DNA of 9,599 nt. Source: Faecalibacterium sp. Its GTDB lineage: Bacteria > Bacillota > Clostridia > Oscillospirales > Ruminococcaceae. The stretch is from NCBI GenBank assembly GCA_017483235.1, contig JAFULE010000130.1, forward strand, positions 1 to 9,599, read 5' to 3'. Numbering within the stretch: the stretch's first letter is position 1; every line of letters begins with the position of its first letter. The notes below the pieces were generated by a model. The model was not told the DNA's origin and made no database searches. It saw only the letters and a list, made by a program, of their open reading frames with translations. Shown here in pieces: positions 6,656 through 9,599 of this stretch. Both the position numbers and the translations under genes were made by a program.

Positions 6656-7567
6656 ATGAAAATCGGTTTTCTGACCAATTCGTTGGTCGAGCAGGCGAAG
6701 CTGCACGGCGTCAGTGGATATTCCACCTTGACCGAAGTAGCTGCATGGGCTGCCGACCATGGTTTTACCGATCTTGAAGTTGGCCCTATGCTTCCGCTGG
6801 ATCGGGCCGACTACGAAGCGGTGCTGGGCAGGGGAGACATCACAGTTACTGCTCTGATCTACTGCCGCAACTATCTCAGCACCGACCCTGCCGAGGCGGC
6901 CGGCCATCTCGAGCAGCTGAAAAAGCGCATCGAGTTTGCCGGTGCTCTTGGCATTGAAAAGGTCATCACCTCCACCGGCATCAACAAGGCCATCGAGGAA
7001 GGCATCTACGATCGCGACCCCGCCGTGAAGGATCGAGGCAACATGATTCGACGCATTCCGGTGCGCAGCATGGATGCCTTTGTGGACACCTTTGGTCCGC
7101 TGGTGGAACTGGCTGAAAAAAGCAACGTGAAGCTCTGTTTCGAAAACTGCCCCCTGATGGGAAACATCGCCATTTCGCCGGTGATGTGGCAGCGCATTTT
7201 TGAACGGCTGCCAAGCGATAAGCTGGGTCTGGCGTATGACCCCAGCCATCTGGTGTGGGAGATGATCGACCCCTACAGCCCCATTGAAGAGTTTGGGGAT
7301 AAGATCTTCCATTTCCACGCAAAAGATACTGCCATCGACCGGGCTCAGCTGGCCCGCACCGGCATTCTGACCGACTTCAGCTGGTGGACCTACCGCATCC
7401 CCGGCCGCGGCGAGTTGGATTGGCAGCGGATTTTTGCTCTGCTGAAAAAGATCGGCTACGACGGCACCATCAGCATCGAGCATGAGGACGCCGATTACGA
7501 AGGCAGTCTGGACAAGGTAGCCGAGGGCATTCTGGCAAGCCGCAGCTACCTGCAGCAATATCTGTAA
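6656..7567 (+). CDS. TIM-barrel sugar (phosphate) isomerase/epimerase, xylose-isomerase-like
   Basis: A 303-residue member of the AP-endonuclease-2/xylose-isomerase-like TIM-barrel superfamily. These enzymes use a divalent metal to isomerise, epimerise or eliminate sugar or keto-sugar substrates. Candidate metal ligands are in the family order: Glu163 in CFENCP, Asp195 and His198 in YDPSH, His221 in FHAKD, and Glu285 in ISIEHED. The PGRGELDW segment (249-256) is also characteristic. There is no signal peptide, so it acts in the cytoplasm. AAAGGAG ends 11 bases before the ATG, a slightly long spacing. It follows the permeases and precedes a Gfo/Idh dehydrogenase, as in the E. coli ycj cluster, where the TIM-barrel protein YcjR epimerises a 3-keto-glycoside. 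By analogy it may act on a keto-sugar made by the dehydrogenase; the substrate is inferred only from context. Confidence 0.87.
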   Translation: MKIGFLTNSLVEQAKLHGVSGYSTLTEVAAWAADHGFTDLEVGPMLPLDRADYEAVLGRGDITVTALIYCRNYLSTDPAEAAGHLEQLKKRIEFAGALGIEKVITSTGINKAIEEGIYDRDPAVKDRGNMIRRIPVRSMDAFVDTFGPLVELAEKSNVKLCFENCPLMGNIAISPVMWQRIFERLPSDKLGLAYDPSHLVWEMIDPYSPIEEFGDKIFHFHAKDTAIDRAQLARTGILTDFSWWTYRIPGRGELDWQRIFALLKKIGYDGTISIEHEDADYEGSLDKVAEGILASRSYLQQYL

Positions 7568-7592
7568 GTGTATAGAAAGGGGTATCTGAATT

Positions 7593-8702
7593 ATGGTAAA
7601 GGTTGGCATTATCGGTTCGGGCAATACCATTGGCATTGCCCGCAGTCACATCGGTGCATACAAGTGCTGCCCCGATGTGCAAATCACCGCTGTGTATGAT
7701 CTGCTGGATGGCCGCGCCCAGGGCTACATCGAAAAGATGGAACTGGCCGATGCCAAAGCCTGCGCCAGTCTGGAAGAGCTGTTCAGTCTGTGCGACGCGG
7801 TCAGCATCTGCACCCCCAACTGCACCCATGTAGAGCTGGCCGTGGCTGCGCTGAAGGCCGGCAAACATGTACTGTGCGAAAAGCCCTTTGCCCCCACCCC
7901 CGCCGAATGTGACGAAGCCATCAAGTACGCCAAGCTTTCCGGCAAGGTGGCCATGATCGGCCTGTGCTATCGCGACATCCCCGGTTTTGTCTACATGAAA
8001 AAGCTGCTGGACGAGGGCAAGCTGGGCAAGATCTACTTTGTGCGTGAAGAGCAGGGCGGCGACCGCATTGCGCATCCCGACGTCAAGCTGGAATGGCGTA
8101 TGCAGAAGGATCTGTCCGGCCCGGGTGCTCTGGCTGACTTCGGCAGCCATATGATGGACATCTGCGATTATCTGCTGCGCGACCACTGCGGCAAGATCAT
8201 GGAAGTGGCCTGCATGCAGGATATCTGCATCCCCGAGCGTGAGATCATCGGCAAGCCCGGCAAGATGGGCAAGGTGACCAACGATGACGTGGCCTGCTGG
8301 ATCTGCCGCACCGAAAGCGGTACCCTGTATAACTTCACCGCCAGCCGCATCGGCGCTACCTTTATGCTCGAGATCGTGGGCGAAGGCGGCAAGATGATCT
8401 TCAACGGCGACCGTCCCTTCGAACTGACCCTGCAGCTGAAGGAGCTGACCGGCGGCTATGCCAGCCGGCCCGAGGTGGTACCCGTGCCCGAAGAGTGCTT
8501 TGGCGGCGACGAGAATGCCCCCCGCATTCCTTTTGCCATCAACTTCTATTACGAGATCCGTCAGTTCATCGACGCCATCGAAAAGGGCGAGGAAAGCCTA
8601 CTTACTTTCGAGCGCGGCCGCTACATTCAGACCCTAATCGCTGCCGCACAGGAAGCTGCCGACAACGCTGAGCACGTTTATATTCTGGACGACGAGGACT
8701 AA
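7593..8702 (+). CDS. Gfo/Idh/MocA family NAD(P)-dependent oxidoreductase
   Basis: A 369-residue dehydrogenase of the glucose-fructose oxidoreductase/inositol dehydrogenase family, which oxidises sugar hydroxyls, often at C3, with tightly held NAD(P). The N-terminal Rossmann domain starts VGIIGSGNTIG (4-14), and Asp36 at the end of the second strand suggests preference for NAD. CTPNCTH (73-79) leads to the CEKP motif with presumed catalytic Lys97. The C-terminal domain contains GALADFGSHMMD, in which Asp182 and His186 match the usual catalytic pair. There are 16 cysteines, a high number that fits an anaerobe. No twin-arginine signal is present, so it is cytoplasmic. GAAAGGGG (7575-7582) gives a good start. 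Lying between two TIM-barrel isomerase genes, it probably makes or consumes a keto intermediate for them. Exact substrate is unknown. Confidence 0.9.
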   Translation: MVKVGIIGSGNTIGIARSHIGAYKCCPDVQITAVYDLLDGRAQGYIEKMELADAKACASLEELFSLCDAVSICTPNCTHVELAVAALKAGKHVLCEKPFAPTPAECDEAIKYAKLSGKVAMIGLCYRDIPGFVYMKKLLDEGKLGKIYFVREEQGGDRIAHPDVKLEWRMQKDLSGPGALADFGSHMMDICDYLLRDHCGKIMEVACMQDICIPEREIIGKPGKMGKVTNDDVACWICRTESGTLYNFTASRIGATFMLEIVGEGGKMIFNGDRPFELTLQLKELTGGYASRPEVVPVPEECFGGDENAPRIPFAINFYYEIRQFIDAIEKGEESLLTFERGRYIQTLIAAAQEAADNAEHVYILDDED

Positions 8703-8715
8703 GGAGGACACAGCA

Positions 8716-9573
8716 ATGAAAATTGGCGGACATTGTGTACTCTATGGCCCCGAGATCGCATCCAATACCGAAGCAGTGCTCAACCGGCTGAAAACCGCCG
8801 GCGCCGAAGGCTGCGAGATCGGTCAGCGCTTTTTCGGCGTGGAAAAGCGGGACGAACTGTGTGCTGCTCTGGCGGCCCAGAACATTGAGCTGGCCGGTAT
8901 GCACTGCAATGGCCTGAAGCTGATCGATCTGGTCAACGCTCCCGAAAAGGCCGAAGAGGCTCTGCTTTCGGTGGCAAAGCTGCTGGCCACCATGCCAAAC
9001 AAAAACATCATCGCCACCGGCGGTGTGGATCTGGAGCATCACAAGGAAGACCCCATTGCAAATGGCGCCCCCGATTCCGAACTGCATGACCCTGAGCAGG
9101 TTGTGCTGGCCGCCAAACGGCTGAACGAGATGGCTCTGCGCATCAAGGAAGAATATGGTGTGCAGGTGCATTATCACAACCACAGCTGGGAATTTGCCGA
9201 TAATGGCCTGATCTGGTTTGCATTGGCTGACAATGCCCCTGCTGTCAAGTTTGCACTAGATACCGGCTGGGCGGCTGTTTCGGGCTTTGACCCGGTCGAC
9301 TTGCTGGAAAAATATCCCGATCGCTTCAGCTACGTCCACCTGCGGGATTATACTAAAACCGAAAACGCAGGGCAGAAGAGCTTTGATGAAGCACATGCCG
9401 GCTATGTGGATCTGGGCACCGGCGACATGAACTACCCCCGCCTGATGAAAGCATTGCACAAGGTGCTGGGCTCTGACGACTGGGCCATCGTGGAATACGA
9501 GATCGGCAATTTTGACCAGCAAAGCTACACCAAGGCCATCAGCTATCTGCGCGGTGTGCGGGATATGCTGTAA
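8716..9573 (+). CDS. Second TIM-barrel sugar isomerase/epimerase, IolE/Hyi-like superfamily
   Basis: A 285-residue protein of the same broad superfamily as the gene at 6656 but clearly divergent, so not a recent duplicate. Recognisable motifs are YHNHSWEF (153-160), LDTGWA (181-186), YVHLRD (206-211) and EYE (270-272). His154, His156, Glu159, Asp182, His208 and Glu270 are the candidate metal or catalytic residues. The YHNHxxEF form is common in inosose dehydratase-like and keto-glycoside-processing members found beside Gfo/Idh dehydrogenases. LGTGDMNY (243-250) corresponds to the G-x-G-x-[hydrophobic] segment near the active-site mouth. AAGGAGG (8701-8707) starts within the upstream stop codon and ends eight bases before the ATG, so expression is coupled. 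It may catalyse a second isomerisation, a dehydration or an elimination; no specific reaction can be assigned. The 26 bases after its stop show no terminator hairpin. Confidence 0.87.
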   Translation: MKIGGHCVLYGPEIASNTEAVLNRLKTAGAEGCEIGQRFFGVEKRDELCAALAAQNIELAGMHCNGLKLIDLVNAPEKAEEALLSVAKLLATMPNKNIIATGGVDLEHHKEDPIANGAPDSELHDPEQVVLAAKRLNEMALRIKEEYGVQVHYHNHSWEFADNGLIWFALADNAPAVKFALDTGWAAVSGFDPVDLLEKYPDRFSYVHLRDYTKTENAGQKSFDEAHAGYVDLGTGDMNYPRLMKALHKVLGSDDWAIVEYEIGNFDQQSYTKAISYLRGVRDML

Positions 9574-9599
9574 GTGAACCATTCTTTTTGTACCCGTCC

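Noticed and set aside
6645..6659. Four-codon upstream frame (ATG CAT CCT TTA TGA) overlapping the start of the first TIM-barrel gene
   Set aside because: The ATG lies immediately after GGAG with no spacer, so it is unlikely to be translated; the overlap is probably accidental.
9574..9599. T-rich stretch after the last gene as a terminator
   Set aside because: CTTTTT is present but no GC-rich stem precedes it within the window.

Overview
The window looks like an accessory carbohydrate-use locus from a strictly anaerobic, moderately GC-rich gut-type Firmicute. Clostridia close to Oscillospiraceae (Faecalibacterium or Subdoligranulum-like) is my guess at moderate confidence. The basis is strong AGGAGG-type ribosome binding sites, GC-rich coding DNA against an AT-rich promoter region, Cys-rich cytoplasmic enzymes, and CUT1-type sugar permeases with no ATPase beside them. 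All recognised genes lie on the + strand. I saw no tRNA, rRNA, CRISPR array, insertion sequence or phage gene.

Block A (1-4571) starts with the C-terminal end of a probable LarA-family (nickel-dependent lactate racemase/epimerase-like) protein. A 6-phosphofructokinase-family enzyme follows almost directly. After a 110-base gap containing two inverted repeats come a glucose-6-phosphate-isomerase-family protein with an altered phosphate-binding loop and a cytoplasmic, NagZ-type glycoside hydrolase family 3 enzyme.

The 234-base AT-rich gap (4572-4805) holds the only convincing promoter in the window (TTGACT, 17-base spacer, TATTAT) and several small dyads. No convincing terminator is visible.

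Block B (4806-9573) is a tight operon: two CUT1 ABC permeases, a xylose-isomerase-like TIM-barrel sugar isomerase/epimerase, a Gfo/Idh/MocA dehydrogenase and a second, divergent TIM-barrel isomerase/epimerase. Each internal gene has a good ribosome binding site close to the preceding stop. The last 26 bases (9574-9599) hold no recognised feature.

Working model (inference): an intact glycoside or small oligosaccharide is imported by the permeases with a binding protein and ATPase encoded elsewhere. The Gfo/Idh and TIM-barrel enzymes remodel it by NAD-dependent oxidation followed by epimerisation, isomerisation or elimination. The cytoplasmic GH3 enzyme cleaves it, and the PGI-like and PFK-like enzymes feed the sugar into glycolysis. 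The permease-permease-epimerase-Gfo/Idh order resembles the Escherichia coli ycj guloside-to-glucoside cluster. The substrate cannot be read from the sequence.
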